A stretch of DNA of 9,763 nt, taken from Caryophanales bacterium UBA7642 (GTDB lineage: Bacteria > Bacillota_I > Bacilli_A > RFN20 > CAG-288). The stretch is from positions 24,426 through 34,188 of the forward strand of contig DLIM01000031.1 in NCBI GenBank assembly GCA_002483745.1. Reading direction: 5' to 3'. Shown piece after piece: positions 1 through 7,272 of this stretch. A program made the translations under genes and the position numbers. Position 1 is the first letter of the stretch, and each line of letters begins with the position of its first letter. The notes below the pieces were generated by a model that made no database searches, was not told the origin of the DNA, and saw only the letters and a program-made list of their open reading frames with translations.

Positions 1-1
1 A

Positions 2-208
2 ATAGAAGAGACCGCTTCTAAATATCAGCTTCCTTTGACTATCTCTGGTTCTGGTTCAACCATGATTGTCTTCTATCTGAAGAATGACAAAAAACCGGTT
101 AATAGTTTTATTGCTGAACTTAAGAAAGACAAACTTAAGACAGAAACTGCTTTTGTCTTTGCTAGTCTCAATAAGGTCGGATCCTTAGTTAAAGAGGAGG
201 ATATTTAA
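2..208 (+). CDS. thrB: Homoserine kinase, C-terminal fragment (GHMP kinase family)
   Basis: This is the last 68 codons of a gene that enters from the left edge, ending in TAA at 206-208. The translation contains the GHMP-kinase C-terminal glycine-rich signature TISGSGST near fragment residue 13, followed by a hydrophobic strand (MIVFYL), as in the C-terminal domain of homoserine kinases. The motif alone would also fit IspE or another GHMP kinase. The operon neighbours (PheB, homoserine dehydrogenase, aspartate-semialdehyde dehydrogenase, aspartokinase) make ThrB by far the best choice. ThrB phosphorylates L-homoserine with ATP on the way to threonine in the cytoplasm. The stop codon directly abuts the next ATG, and the AGGAGG at 195-200 for that gene lies inside this coding region, so the two are probably translationally coupled. 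The ATP-binding half is outside the window and cannot be assessed. Confidence 0.72.
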   Translation: MEETASKYQLPLTISGSGSTMIVFYLKNDKKPVNSFIAELKKDKLKTETAFVFASLNKVGSLVKEEDI

Positions 209-640
209 ATGAATGATGATTATCTGCTTGTCAATAAAGCTATCCTTCCTGTTGTCTTACCGAAAGTAATTCTAGCTAGAGATAAAGTTTCTAAAGATAA
301 CCTTTCAATCAGTGAAGCCTGTAAAGCTGTGAATATCTCCCGTTCTGCCTATTATAAATACAAGGATATGGTTTTCCTTCCTGAAAAAGTGGAGACCAAA
401 AGAGCTATTCTTTCTTTAAAAGTCGATGATAAAGAAGGAGTGTTGAATGCTATCTTGAAAGTTCTGACTAAATCAAAAGCTAATGTCTTAACTATCTTCC
501 AGGATACCCCAGTTAGAGAGTTAGCTTTTATCACCATTAAAGTCGACATCAAGAAACTGACAATTCCTGTCAATAAGTTAGTAGAACAGCTTAAGGATTT
601 GCCATCAATTAGAAAGGTCGATTTAATCGCATATGAATAA
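209..640 (+). CDS. pheB: PheB-type small HTH-ACT domain protein (UPF0735 family)
   Basis: This 143-residue protein fits the UPF0735/PheB family in length and layout. It opens with the family-like DDYLLVNKAILP. A helix-turn-helix-like stretch follows at about residues 33-56 (SEACKAVNISRSAYYKYKD), and one ACT domain covers about 66-143, starting AILSLKVDDKEGVLN. ACT domains bind amino acids and usually act as allosteric or regulatory modules. The exact job of PheB proteins is not firmly established; an old assignment to chorismate mutase is not supported by this sequence. The start is the ATG directly after the thrB stop, with AGGAGG eight bases upstream. The 3' end overlaps the hom start by 8 nt. 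In Firmicutes this family is often encoded beside homoserine dehydrogenase, which argues for a role in sensing or regulating the threonine branch. Confidence 0.85.
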   Translation: MNDDYLLVNKAILPVVLPKVILARDKVSKDNLSISEACKAVNISRSAYYKYKDMVFLPEKVETKRAILSLKVDDKEGVLNAILKVLTKSKANVLTIFQDTPVRELAFITIKVDIKKLTIPVNKLVEQLKDLPSIRKVDLIAYE

Positions 641-1703
641 CATAGCTATTTTCGGATATGGAACCGTTGGCAAAGGCGTTTATGAATTAACGAAGAATAA
701 CCCTTTATTTAAGGTTGCTGCTATTTTCGATAAACCCGAGAAGAAAGAAGAGCTTCACAATTTATTAGTTACCGATATTGATTCAATTATTCTAGATAAA
801 AGTATAGATACTGTTGTTGAATGCTTAGGCGGAGATAGCCTTCCTCATGAAGTAATTATTAAATCCTTGAAGAACAAGAAGAATGTTGTTACCTCCAATA
901 AGGAAACTATTTCAAAGCATCTAAGCGAATATCTAAGACTTGCTAATGAAAACCAGGTCTCAATTCAGTTTGAAGCTTCAGTTGGAGGCGGAATCCCTTT
1001 GATTTATCCTTTAACTATTCAAAGTGATTTTGATGAAATCTTTGAAGTTAAAGGTATCCTTAATGGCACCTCTAATTTTATTTTGACAAAGATGAGCGAT
1101 GAAAAGATGGATAAGAATGAAGCTATTAAGTTAGCCCAAGAAAAAGGCTTCGCCGAAAAAGACCCTACTGCTGATTTGGAAGGCATCGATATGGTAAGAA
1201 AAGGCTGTATTTTAGCTTCCTTAATCACTAAGAAAGAGATTCATAATGAAGATATTCTTCATTTTGGAATCAGTAACCTCAATGCCTCTATGATTGCTGA
1301 GGTTGCTTCTAGAGGGAAAGTCTTAAAATTAATAACTGATATTAAAGTAAGTGATAAAGGTACCTCAGTAATAGTATTACCGGTTGCTATTGACAAAAAT
1401 AGTCCTTTAGCTCAAGTAAAGAATGAATACAATGGTGTCTTAATCTTAGGAAAATATCAAGAGCCTTTGACTTTCATTGGAAAAGGAGCCGGTAAGAATC
1501 CTACTGCTAGTGCTATAGTCTCTGATTTAGTAAGAATCAACAAAAAAATTGCTTATCCTTATCCTGACTTAAAGCCTTACTATCCTTTGACTTCCGACTT
1601 AAAAGGAAAATATCTCCTCTTCAGTAAGGAATCACTTAAAGAAGTAAATGATCCCACTGAGCAGGAATTAAAAGCCGCTATGTTTATAGCTAGAGTTGAA
1701 TAA
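633..1703 (+). CDS. hom: Homoserine dehydrogenase, short form without ACT domain
   Basis: The enzyme reduces aspartate-semialdehyde to homoserine with NAD(P)H, the entry to the threonine/methionine branch. The Rossmann nucleotide-binding loop is at residues 6-13 (IFGYGTVG). The segment TSNK (87-90) carries the conserved lysine. EASVGGGIP (114-122) and GILNGTSNFI follow, and the family signature FAEKDPTADLEGID lies at about 173-186 with the acidic active-site residues. GAGKNPTASAIVSDL closes the catalytic domain. At 356 residues it stops where the catalytic domain ends; the longer Bacillus-type enzymes of over 400 residues carry a C-terminal ACT domain that is missing here. The ATG overlaps the pheB 3' end by 8 nt and has only a weak upstream AAGG, so it probably depends on translational coupling. 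Feedback control may come from another protein, for example the adjacent PheB, but that is inference. Confidence 0.93.
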   Translation: MNNIAIFGYGTVGKGVYELTKNNPLFKVAAIFDKPEKKEELHNLLVTDIDSIILDKSIDTVVECLGGDSLPHEVIIKSLKNKKNVVTSNKETISKHLSEYLRLANENQVSIQFEASVGGGIPLIYPLTIQSDFDEIFEVKGILNGTSNFILTKMSDEKMDKNEAIKLAQEKGFAEKDPTADLEGIDMVRKGCILASLITKKEIHNEDILHFGISNLNASMIAEVASRGKVLKLITDIKVSDKGTSVIVLPVAIDKNSPLAQVKNEYNGVLILGKYQEPLTFIGKGAGKNPTASAIVSDLVRINKKIAYPYPDLKPYYPLTSDLKGKYLLFSKESLKEVNDPTEQELKAAMFIARVE

Positions 1704-1721
1704 TCAAAGAGGAAAATTAAA

Positions 1722-2717
1722 ATGAAATCATATAATTTCGCTGTTGTAGGTGCTACGGGATTAGTTGGAAGAACCTTCCTTAAGGTCATGGAAGAATATC
1801 ATCTTCCAGTTAAGTCTTTACGTCTTTTTGCTAGTGCTAAAAGCTTAGGAGTAAAGTTAACTTATGCTGGTAAAGAATATGAAGTCGAGGAATTAAAAGA
1901 AGGCTGCTTTGTTGGAACTGATTTTGCTCTCTTTAGTGCGGGAGCCTCAGTTAGTAAAATCTGGGCAAAAGTAGCTAGTGATGAAGGAGCCTTAGTTGTT
2001 GATAATTCTTCTCAGTGGCGAATGGAAGAAGACTGTGCTTTGATTGTCCCTGAAATAAATATTGATGATTACAAGGACAAATCTCGTATCATTGCTAACC
2101 CTAATTGTTCTACTATTCAGTCAGTTTTACCATTAAAAGCTTTAGATGAAGCTTTTGGATTAAAGAAAGTCACTTTTACTACTTATCAGGCAGTCTCTGG
2201 TTCCGGAAAGAAAGGCCTTGACGACTTAGCTAGATGTGAAAGAGGAGAGAAGAATCAATTCTATCCTTATGATATTTCTAAAACCTGCATTCCGGAGATT
2301 GATATCTTCTATGATGATGGCTATTCCAAGGAAGAGATGAAGATGGTTAATGAGACGAGAAAGATTCTTCATCGTCCTGACTTAAAAATATCGGCTACTT
2401 GTATTAGAGTCCCAGTCCCTGTCGCTCATGGAGTGGTGATGCAGGCTGAATTTAAGAAACCTGTTGATGTTATTAAGGCTAGAATTGCCTTAGCCAATTA
2501 TGAAGACATTAAAGTCTTAGATGACCCTAAGAATCATATCTATCCTGTATCCACAATTGCTGCTGGAAATGATTATGTCTATGTTGGAAGAATCAGAAAG
2601 GATTTAGCTGTCGATAATGGCTTACTCCTTTATTCCGTTGCCGATAATGTCAGAAAAGGAGCCGCCAGCAATGCTGTTCAGATTGTGAAGAAAATCATTG
2701 CTGAGTGGGAGCATTAA
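1722..2717 (+). CDS. asd: Aspartate-semialdehyde dehydrogenase
   Basis: This enzyme reductively dephosphorylates aspartyl phosphate with NADPH to give aspartate-semialdehyde, the branch point to lysine/diaminopimelate, threonine and methionine. The N-terminal dinucleotide-binding loop is VVGATGLVG. The catalytic cysteine is C129 in NPNCST, Q156 lies in TYQAVSGSG, and the substrate-binding arginine and acid-base histidine are R229 and H236 in RVPVPVAHG, seven residues apart as in the Gram-positive enzymes. Its 331 residues are slightly short but complete for the family. AGAGGA (1708-1713) sits eight bases before the ATG, which fixes the start. It follows hom by 18 nt and is followed two bases later by aspartokinase, so the two consecutive enzymes of the pathway are co-expressed. 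Confidence 0.95.
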   Translation: MKSYNFAVVGATGLVGRTFLKVMEEYHLPVKSLRLFASAKSLGVKLTYAGKEYEVEELKEGCFVGTDFALFSAGASVSKIWAKVASDEGALVVDNSSQWRMEEDCALIVPEINIDDYKDKSRIIANPNCSTIQSVLPLKALDEAFGLKKVTFTTYQAVSGSGKKGLDDLARCERGEKNQFYPYDISKTCIPEIDIFYDDGYSKEEMKMVNETRKILHRPDLKISATCIRVPVPVAHGVVMQAEFKKPVDVIKARIALANYEDIKVLDDPKNHIYPVSTIAAGNDYVYVGRIRKDLAVDNGLLLYSVADNVRKGAASNAVQIVKKIIAEWEH

Positions 2718-2719
2718 TC

Positions 2720-4048
2720 ATGGATAAGGTTTGCAAATTCGGAGGATCATCTTTAGCTAATAGCGAAGAGTTTGAAAAAGTTAAAAAGATTGTTCTCTCT
2801 GACCCTAATAGAAAAGTAGTAGTTGTCTCAGCTTTAGGAAAAGATGCTAAAGACAGCAATAAAGTTACTGATTTGCTTTATTTGACTTATCAGCACCACA
2901 AATATCACGTTGATGCTAAACCTCTTTTTGATGATATCAAAAATCGATATCTATCTATCATAAAAGAGCTTCATCTTACTATTGATTCAGAGACAGAATT
3001 CGATAATCTCTGGAAGAGAATCCAAAGTGATGATATCGATGAAGAGGAACTAGTTTCTAGAGGTGAATACTTTTCCGCTAAGTTGATGGCTAATTACTTA
3101 GGCTTTGATTTTGTTGATTCTAAAGACTTGATTCATTTTGACTATGATGGAAAAGTCAAAGAAGCTGAAACTAAAGACGCTATTGCTCTGGCTAAATCAA
3201 ATCATGAAAAAATGGTAGTGCCTGGTTTCTATGGCTCCTATCCGAATAAGAAAATCTGTCTATTCTCTAGAGGCGGCTCTGATGTCACTGGATCCTATCT
3301 AGCTAAAGGCATTAAAGCTGAACTATATGAAAACTTCACTGATGTTTCGGGCTTCTATATGGCTGATCCAAAGATTGTTGATAATCCTAGAAGAATCACT
3401 CAGATTTCCTATGATGAGTTAAGAGAGCTTTCCTATATGGGAGCTTCTGTTATTCATGAAGAGACCATCCTCCCTTTAATGGAAGATAAGATTCCTCTCA
3501 TCATCTTGAATACTAACCATCCTGAAGAAGGTGGAACCTTAATTCAAAAGACTACTACTAACAGACAGCATCTGATTACCGGTATTACCGGTAAGAAGAA
3601 CTTCCTTGCTTTAACCTTTGTAAAGCAAAAGAGTGTCGATAAGCTTTCTGTCATTATGAGTGTCTTAAAAGTCTTTGAGATGTTCCATATTCCGCTTGAA
3701 CATATTCCAACCTCTATTGATAGCTTTACTGTTGTAGTCGAAAAGAAAGCTATTGAAGAGAGATTCTATGATGTGATAGCTGAATTAAAGAAGATTCCTT
3801 CTATTATTTCTATTGCCGAAGATGATGACTTAGCTCTACTTGCCGTAGTCGGTGGCAACATGGTAAAAAAGACCGGAACTAGCGGTCGCATCTTATCCGT
3901 CTTTGGTGAGCAGAACATCAATATTAAGATGATTGACCAAGGTGTTGAGGAATTCAATATCATCATCGGTGTCTCTAACGGTGATTTTGAAAAGTCCATC
4001 AAAGCTTTGTATGAGCGATTCGCTCACGAAAAAGTCAATGAAGAATAA
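2720..4048 (+). CDS. lysC: Aspartokinase with two C-terminal ACT domains
   Basis: Aspartokinase phosphorylates L-aspartate, the first step of the aspartate pathway. The protein starts with the family hallmark KFGGSS (residues 6-11). The kinase domain also shows SRGGSDVTGSYLA, FTDVSGFYMADP and ELSYMGASVIHEE. Two ACT domains follow, one beginning around ITGITGKKNFLALT and the other around LALLAVVGGNMVKKTGTSG. With 442 residues it resembles the single-chain, lysine-type aspartokinases of Firmicutes, so feedback inhibition by lysine (or threonine) is expected; this is inferred from the architecture. A GTG at 2705 would add five residues, but the ATG at 2720 is preferred: it gives the usual short N-terminus before KFGGSS, lies two bases after the asd stop, and has GGGAG eight bases upstream. 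It is the last gene of the operon. Confidence 0.94.
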   Translation: MDKVCKFGGSSLANSEEFEKVKKIVLSDPNRKVVVVSALGKDAKDSNKVTDLLYLTYQHHKYHVDAKPLFDDIKNRYLSIIKELHLTIDSETEFDNLWKRIQSDDIDEEELVSRGEYFSAKLMANYLGFDFVDSKDLIHFDYDGKVKEAETKDAIALAKSNHEKMVVPGFYGSYPNKKICLFSRGGSDVTGSYLAKGIKAELYENFTDVSGFYMADPKIVDNPRRITQISYDELRELSYMGASVIHEETILPLMEDKIPLIILNTNHPEEGGTLIQKTTTNRQHLITGITGKKNFLALTFVKQKSVDKLSVIMSVLKVFEMFHIPLEHIPTSIDSFTVVVEKKAIEERFYDVIAELKKIPSIISIAEDDDLALLAVVGGNMVKKTGTSGRILSVFGEQNINIKMIDQGVEEFNIIIGVSNGDFEKSIKALYERFAHEKVNEE

Positions 4049-4092
4049 GTAATAAAACGGCTATGAGATTAAACCAATACCCGTTTTATTAC
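4049..4092. terminator. Inverted repeat between convergent genes, probable bidirectional terminator
   Basis: GTAATAAAACGG (4049-4060) is perfectly complementary to CCGTTTTATTAC (4081-4092), and two further A-T pairs (4047-4048 with 4093-4094) extend it to 14 bp. The loop is 20 nt. The right arm carries TTTT on the + strand, and the complementary strand also reads TTTT after its CCG core. It begins directly after the lysC stop and ends just before the stop of the convergent lipoprotein gene, the expected position for a shared terminator. The GC core is only three pairs and the T run is within the stem, so termination strength is uncertain. Confidence 0.6.
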
Positions 4093-4096
4093 TTGC

Positions 4097-4540
4097 TTAG
4101 GAAGGCTTATCTTCTTTTAAAACCACGATACTTAAGTAAGGTGAATTTTCATCAATGTATTCATGTGAGAAACTAGGTTGTCCGTAACTAATATATCCGG
4201 TAGCTTCCTGGTCATTGAACATGTATTGATCACAGCAAGAAGAAAGGGTATTTATGTCTGCACTCATGGTTATTTCCTCGTTGCTTTTGTCTCTAATTCG
4301 TGTGAGCAAAATCACTTGGAAGAAACATGATCCATCCTCTCCACTTTTCCCATTGGAGAAGTACCAATGGTTATCCTTTTTTTCCATATAGCCATCAAAA
4401 TAGGTGGAATCCACTACCCCAGGCAGTGTTTCTGCATTTGGCTCAGAAGAGGTTGAAGATGTTCCTCCGCATGAGCATAAAGAGAATAGGCATATTCCGC
4501 ATAGAATTATTGGAAGTCTTCTAGTCGATAACCATTTTAT
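4097..4540 (-). CDS. Small putative lipoprotein of unknown function, start codon abnormal
   Basis: The open frame runs from a TAA-preceded position at 4540 to the stop at 4097-4099, up to 147 codons. No ATG, GTG or TTG lies in frame before a GTG at 4414, yet the upstream part reads as a convincing lipoprotein signal: positive residues (K2, R7, R8), a hydrophobic stretch LPIILCGICLFSL, a lipobox LCSC ending at C24, then GGTSSTSSEP. Starting at the GTG would discard this signal. The first in-frame codon is ATA (4540-4538), ten bases after AGGA (4554-4551). An ATG at 4535-4533 is out of frame by one base. Either ATA is used, or the start has decayed by one substitution or one inserted base. The mature part (YFDGYMEKKDNHWYFSN and onward) matches no family I recognise. 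If made, it would be anchored outside the membrane. A strong promoter lies upstream. Confidence 0.6.
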   Translation of the reverse strand: MKWLSTRRLPIILCGICLFSLCSCGGTSSTSSEPNAETLPGVVDSTYFDGYMEKKDNHWYFSNGKSGEDGSCFFQVILLTRIRDKSNEEITMSADINTLSSCCDQYMFNDQEATGYISYGQPSFSHEYIDENSPYLSIVVLKEDKPS

Positions 4541-4601
4541 TTATAAAATTTCCTGTCTTATTTCCTATTAGATTTTTGATTTGTCAGTTAAGAATTAATA
4601 T

Positions 4602-4645
4602 GTTGACTAATTAACAATTATAAGCTGGCAATACATATAGTCAAC
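4602..4645. repeat. 8-bp inverted repeat in the divergent intergenic region
   Basis: GTTGACTA (4602-4609) and TAGTCAAC (4638-4645) are perfect inverted copies separated by 28 bp. One arm contains the -35 element of the minus-strand promoter and the other lies just downstream of its likely start site. This arrangement could be a pair of half-sites for a regulator, or two copies of a -35-like sequence. No good -10 box follows the + strand copy. Confidence 0.5.
4617..4644 (-). promoter_or_regulatory. Sigma-A type promoter of the lipoprotein gene
   Basis: On the minus strand TTGACT (4644-4639) and a perfect TATAAT (4622-4617) are separated by 16 bp. Transcription would start near 4610, giving an untranslated leader of about 70 nt before the lipoprotein frame. 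It is the best promoter match in the window. Its -35 box lies inside one arm of the GTTGACTA/TAGTCAAC inverted repeat, which suggests regulation. Confidence 0.7.
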
Positions 4646-4699
4646 TATCTGTATAAATTCTTATTTTTTTCTTTTGAAGAATAAAACGGTTTTAAGGTA

Positions 4700-4705
4700 T
4701 ATAAT
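4700..4705 (+). promoter_or_regulatory. Candidate -10 box (TATAAT) for the ABC-F gene
   Basis: A perfect TATAAT sits 13 bases before the ATG at 4719. The nearest -35-like hexamer, TTGAAG at 4674-4679, is 20 bp away, which is longer than usual. If this -10 is used, the transcript would begin around 4712 and carry almost no leader, which would also exclude the alternative TTG start at 4674. A chance match in AT-rich DNA is possible. Confidence 0.3.
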
Positions 4706-4718
4706 CTATTGGATAAAA

Positions 4719-6473
4719 ATGGTAATAACTTTTCAGAATGTCTCTTTTAAATATGTGGATCGGTATCTTTTAAAGGATGCCTCTTTTTCCATCACTGAAA
4801 AAGAAAAGATTGGTCTTATGGGAGTCAATGGCTCTGGTAAGACGACACTTTTAAAGCTTGTCGTTGGAGAAGAAAAACCGGTTGAAGGAACCATTGTCAA
4901 GTCTGGTAATATCACCATCAACTATCTTGAACAGAATCAGACTTTCAAGGATGATGAAACCGTTCTTGAAGCTATCACTTCAAGAAGCAGCAAAGAGCAT
5001 CCGATTCCTGACTATGAGATTAAGTCTGCTCTGAACCATTTAAAGTTATTTAATTACCAGGCTTTATGTAAAACCTTGTCAGGCGGAGAAAAAAAGCGAC
5101 TATCATTAGCTATCTGCTTATTAAGTTACTGTGATATCTTGCTTCTTGATGAACCAACTAACCATTTAGACAATGATACGATTCTTTGGCTTGAAAACTA
5201 TCTAAGGAAATGGCCACATGGTTTACTTTTAGTAACCCATGATCGTTATTTCTTAGAGAATGTCTGTTCTAATATGCTCGAACTTGATCACGGACATGTC
5301 TATACCTATGTTGCTAATTACTCTAAATATCTAGAGTTAAAGGAACAAAGAGAAGAAAATGAAGCCCATCAGGAACAAAAAGTAAAATCTCTTTTAAAGA
5401 ATGAATTGGCTTGGATCAGAGCTGGTGCACCAGCTCGCTCCACTAAGCAGAAGAGCCGTATCCAAAGATTCAATAAATTAGCTACTATCGAATTCCAAAA
5501 AGATTCCAAACTTAATATGTCTTCTATTGATAGAAGATTAGGTAATGATACCATTGAGATTTCTCATGCCTCTAAAGCTATTGATGGCAAAGTCCTTTTT
5601 ACTGACTTCTCATTTTCTTTGCCTCGCTATTCCAGAGTTGGAATAGTCGGAGATAATGGCTGTGGTAAATCGACCTTATTTAAAGCCATTATGGGTAAAA
5701 CTAGTCTTGATAGTGGCTCTATCACTATTGGTCAGACAGTAAAAATTGGCTATTTATCTCAGGAACTCATGGAAATGGATCCTGAAGATCGAGTCATTGA
5801 TTTTATTAGTAGGGATGGAGGTAGTATTGATACTTTAGATGGTAAATTATCTCCTAAGCAACTATTAGAGACATTCCTTTTTGATTCCGATAAACAGTAT
5901 GCTTCTATTAAGACCTTATCAGGTGGAGAGAAAAGAAGATTACAGATATTAAAAGTCTTAAGCAGTAATCCTAATATCTTAATCTTGGATGAACCTACTA
6001 ATGATTTAGATATCTATACTTTAGAAGTCTTAGAGGAATACTTAGATAACTTCAAAGGACCAGTCTTAGTAGTCTCCCATGACCGTTACTTCTTAGATAA
6101 AGTCTGTGATACCCTCTTAGCTTTCGAAAACCAAAAAATCAATAAATATACCTGCTCCGTCTCTGAATACTTAGCTAATCAGACAAAAGGCGAAGACAAT
6201 AAGAAAGAAGAAAAGACTGTTAGAGTCAGGACTCATCCATCTACTGGAAAGATGAGAGACAGGTTAGCTTATTTAGAAAAGCATACTATCCTTCTTCACA
6301 AAGAAATATTTGAGATTGATAAGAAACTTAATACCCCCACTTCTAACTATCAGGAAGTGAATAGATTAGGTGAAGAAAGAAACAGTAAAGCTAAACAAGT
6401 CGAAGAAGAAGAAAACGAATACTTAGAGACACTTGATGAATTAGATAAGGCTTTAGAAGAAGAGAAAAAGTAA
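4719..6473 (+). CDS. uup: ABC-F family ATPase, Uup/YfmR type
   Basis: This is a 584-residue cytoplasmic protein with two ABC ATPase domains and no membrane segments, as in the ABC-F translation factors. Domain 1 has Walker A GVNGSGKTT (35-43), signature LSGGE (120-124), Walker B ending D144-E145 in LLLDEPTNHLD, and the switch LVTHDRYFL. Domain 2 has GDNGCGKST (311-319), LSGGE (400-404), E425 in LILDEPTNDLD, and VVSHDRYFL. The inter-domain linker includes AWIRAGAPARSTKQKSRIQR, characteristic of the Uup/YfmR branch, and residues 512-584 form the charged coiled-coil C-terminal domain of Uup. All catalytic motifs are intact. Family members bind ribosomes; B. subtilis YfmR has been linked to rescue of stalled translation together with EF-P. 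A TTG at 4674 would add 15 residues unrelated to the family, so the ATG at 4719 is preferred. Transcribed alone, divergent from the lipoprotein gene. Confidence 0.9.
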   Translation: MVITFQNVSFKYVDRYLLKDASFSITEKEKIGLMGVNGSGKTTLLKLVVGEEKPVEGTIVKSGNITINYLEQNQTFKDDETVLEAITSRSSKEHPIPDYEIKSALNHLKLFNYQALCKTLSGGEKKRLSLAICLLSYCDILLLDEPTNHLDNDTILWLENYLRKWPHGLLLVTHDRYFLENVCSNMLELDHGHVYTYVANYSKYLELKEQREENEAHQEQKVKSLLKNELAWIRAGAPARSTKQKSRIQRFNKLATIEFQKDSKLNMSSIDRRLGNDTIEISHASKAIDGKVLFTDFSFSLPRYSRVGIVGDNGCGKSTLFKAIMGKTSLDSGSITIGQTVKIGYLSQELMEMDPEDRVIDFISRDGGSIDTLDGKLSPKQLLETFLFDSDKQYASIKTLSGGEKRRLQILKVLSSNPNILILDEPTNDLDIYTLEVLEEYLDNFKGPVLVVSHDRYFLDKVCDTLLAFENQKINKYTCSVSEYLANQTKGEDNKKEEKTVRVRTHPSTGKMRDRLAYLEKHTILLHKEIFEIDKKLNTPTSNYQEVNRLGEERNSKAKQVEEEENEYLETLDELDKALEEEKK

Positions 6474-6511
6474 TTAGCAACTTTCTTTAATAAAATAAAG
6501 AAAGAATTAAA

Positions 6512-6550
6512 AAATCCCTGACTGGATAACCAATCAGGGATTTCTTTTTT
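6512..6550. terminator. Strong bidirectional Rho-independent terminator
   Basis: AAATCCCTGA (6512-6521) pairs perfectly with TCAGGGATTT (6534-6543). Inside, TGG (6523-6525) pairs with CCA (6530-6532) around an ATAA tetraloop. The + strand continues into a T run (6541-6550 with one C). On the minus strand the stem is followed by TTTTTTAATT. It thus ends the ABC-F gene from the left and the DbpA-domain gene from the right. A second AT-only hairpin, CTTTCTTTA (6481-6489) with TAAAGAAAG (6496-6504), lies just before it. Confidence 0.9.
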
Positions 6551-6567
6551 AGTTAGTTTAGAACTAA

Positions 6568-7272
6568 TTAATATCTGCCGTAACCGCCGCGATCTCCGCC
6601 ACGGTCATAACCATCATCGGAATCTCTTCCTCTGTCGCTATAGCCACGGTCTTCACCGCGATATCCGCCACGATCAGAATGTCCGTATCCGCCACGATCA
6701 CCACCGCGATATCCACCGCGATCAGAATGACCATAACCTCCACGTCCACCACCGAAACCGCCACGGCCATGTCCACCACCGAAACCGCCACGTCCGCCCT
6801 GAGAAGAGCGAGGCTTTCTTTCGGAAAGCTCGACGTTGACTTCACGATCTCCGACCTTCTTGCCGATAAGACCCTTCATGACATCATCGATGACAGTCTT
6901 AGGTAATTCGAAGAAGGAGAACTTATCTCTGATGAATACATCAGTGAAATCAGTATCCTTGACAGTAGGAACATTATCCATAATGAGCTTCTTGAGGGAG
7001 TCATTATCTTCAAAGCCATCAAATTCACCGACATTGATGAAGAATCTCTGAACAGTAGAGTTATCATCAGTGGCAGCAACAGCCTTGGTTTCTTCCTTCT
7101 CATCTTCAAGGACCTTGATTAGAGCTAAAGCAACAGTCTCAGCAGTAGCTAAATTCTCGGTCTTGCCATCGTTGATGGCAGCAAGAATAGTATCTAAATC
7201 AGCTTTCTTATCTTCCGGCTTGCCCTTGTCGGCAATGCCCTTAACGGCTAAAGTAATTTTGTCTAATTCCAT
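6568..7272 (-). CDS. Stand-alone DbpA-type RNA-binding domain with RGG tail (orphaned C-terminus of a DEAD-box helicase)
   Basis: This 234-residue protein equals the part of a DEAD-box RNA helicase that lies after the helicase core. Residues 1-60 match the helical linker of CshA/DeaD-type helicases (MELDKITLAVKG, then LDTILAAINDGK and TVALALIKVL). Residues 74-152 are a DbpA-type RNA-binding fold, from VQRFFINVGEFDGF through DVFIRDKFSFFELP to VNVELSERK. Residues 155-234 are a Gly/Arg/Asp/Tyr-rich RGG tail. No helicase motif is present. In frame, a TAA lies one codon before the ATG, and the DNA upstream is a decayed helicase core (7273-7745). The frame itself has no stop or shift, so it is either a retained RNA-binding protein or a very young relic. 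Only a weak AGAAAG precedes the ATG, and no clear promoter sits next to it. RNA binding is likely; any chaperone or ribosome-assembly role is inference. Confidence 0.75.
   Translation of the reverse strand: MELDKITLAVKGIADKGKPEDKKADLDTILAAINDGKTENLATAETVALALIKVLEDEKEETKAVAATDDNSTVQRFFINVGEFDGFEDNDSLKKLIMDNVPTVKDTDFTDVFIRDKFSFFELPKTVIDDVMKGLIGKKVGDREVNVELSERKPRSSQGGRGGFGGGHGRGGFGGGRGGYGHSDRGGYRGGDRGGYGHSDRGGYRGEDRGYSDRGRDSDDGYDRGGDRGGYGRY
6643..6738 (-). repeat. Two tandem 48-bp units in the RGG tail
   Basis: Residues 179-194 and 195-210 of the RGG protein are two 16-residue units, GYGHSDRGGYRGGDRG and the same with E at position 13. At DNA level the GATCAGAATG of the + strand recurs at 6672 and 6720, exactly 48 bp apart. 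A shorter nine-residue duplication, RGGFGGGHG/RGGFGGGRG, precedes it. Such repeats allow the tail length to change by slippage or recombination. Confidence 0.8.

Noticed and set aside
4327..4524. A 65-residue + strand frame antisense to the lipoprotein gene.
   Set aside because: It has no ribosome binding site or recognisable domain, while the opposite strand shows a signal peptide and lipobox in frame.
4674..4718. A TTG start at 4674 for the ABC-F gene, adding 15 residues.
   Set aside because: The extra residues have no counterpart in the family, and the region contains a TATAAT box; the ATG at 4719 gives the normal N-terminus MVITFQNVSF.
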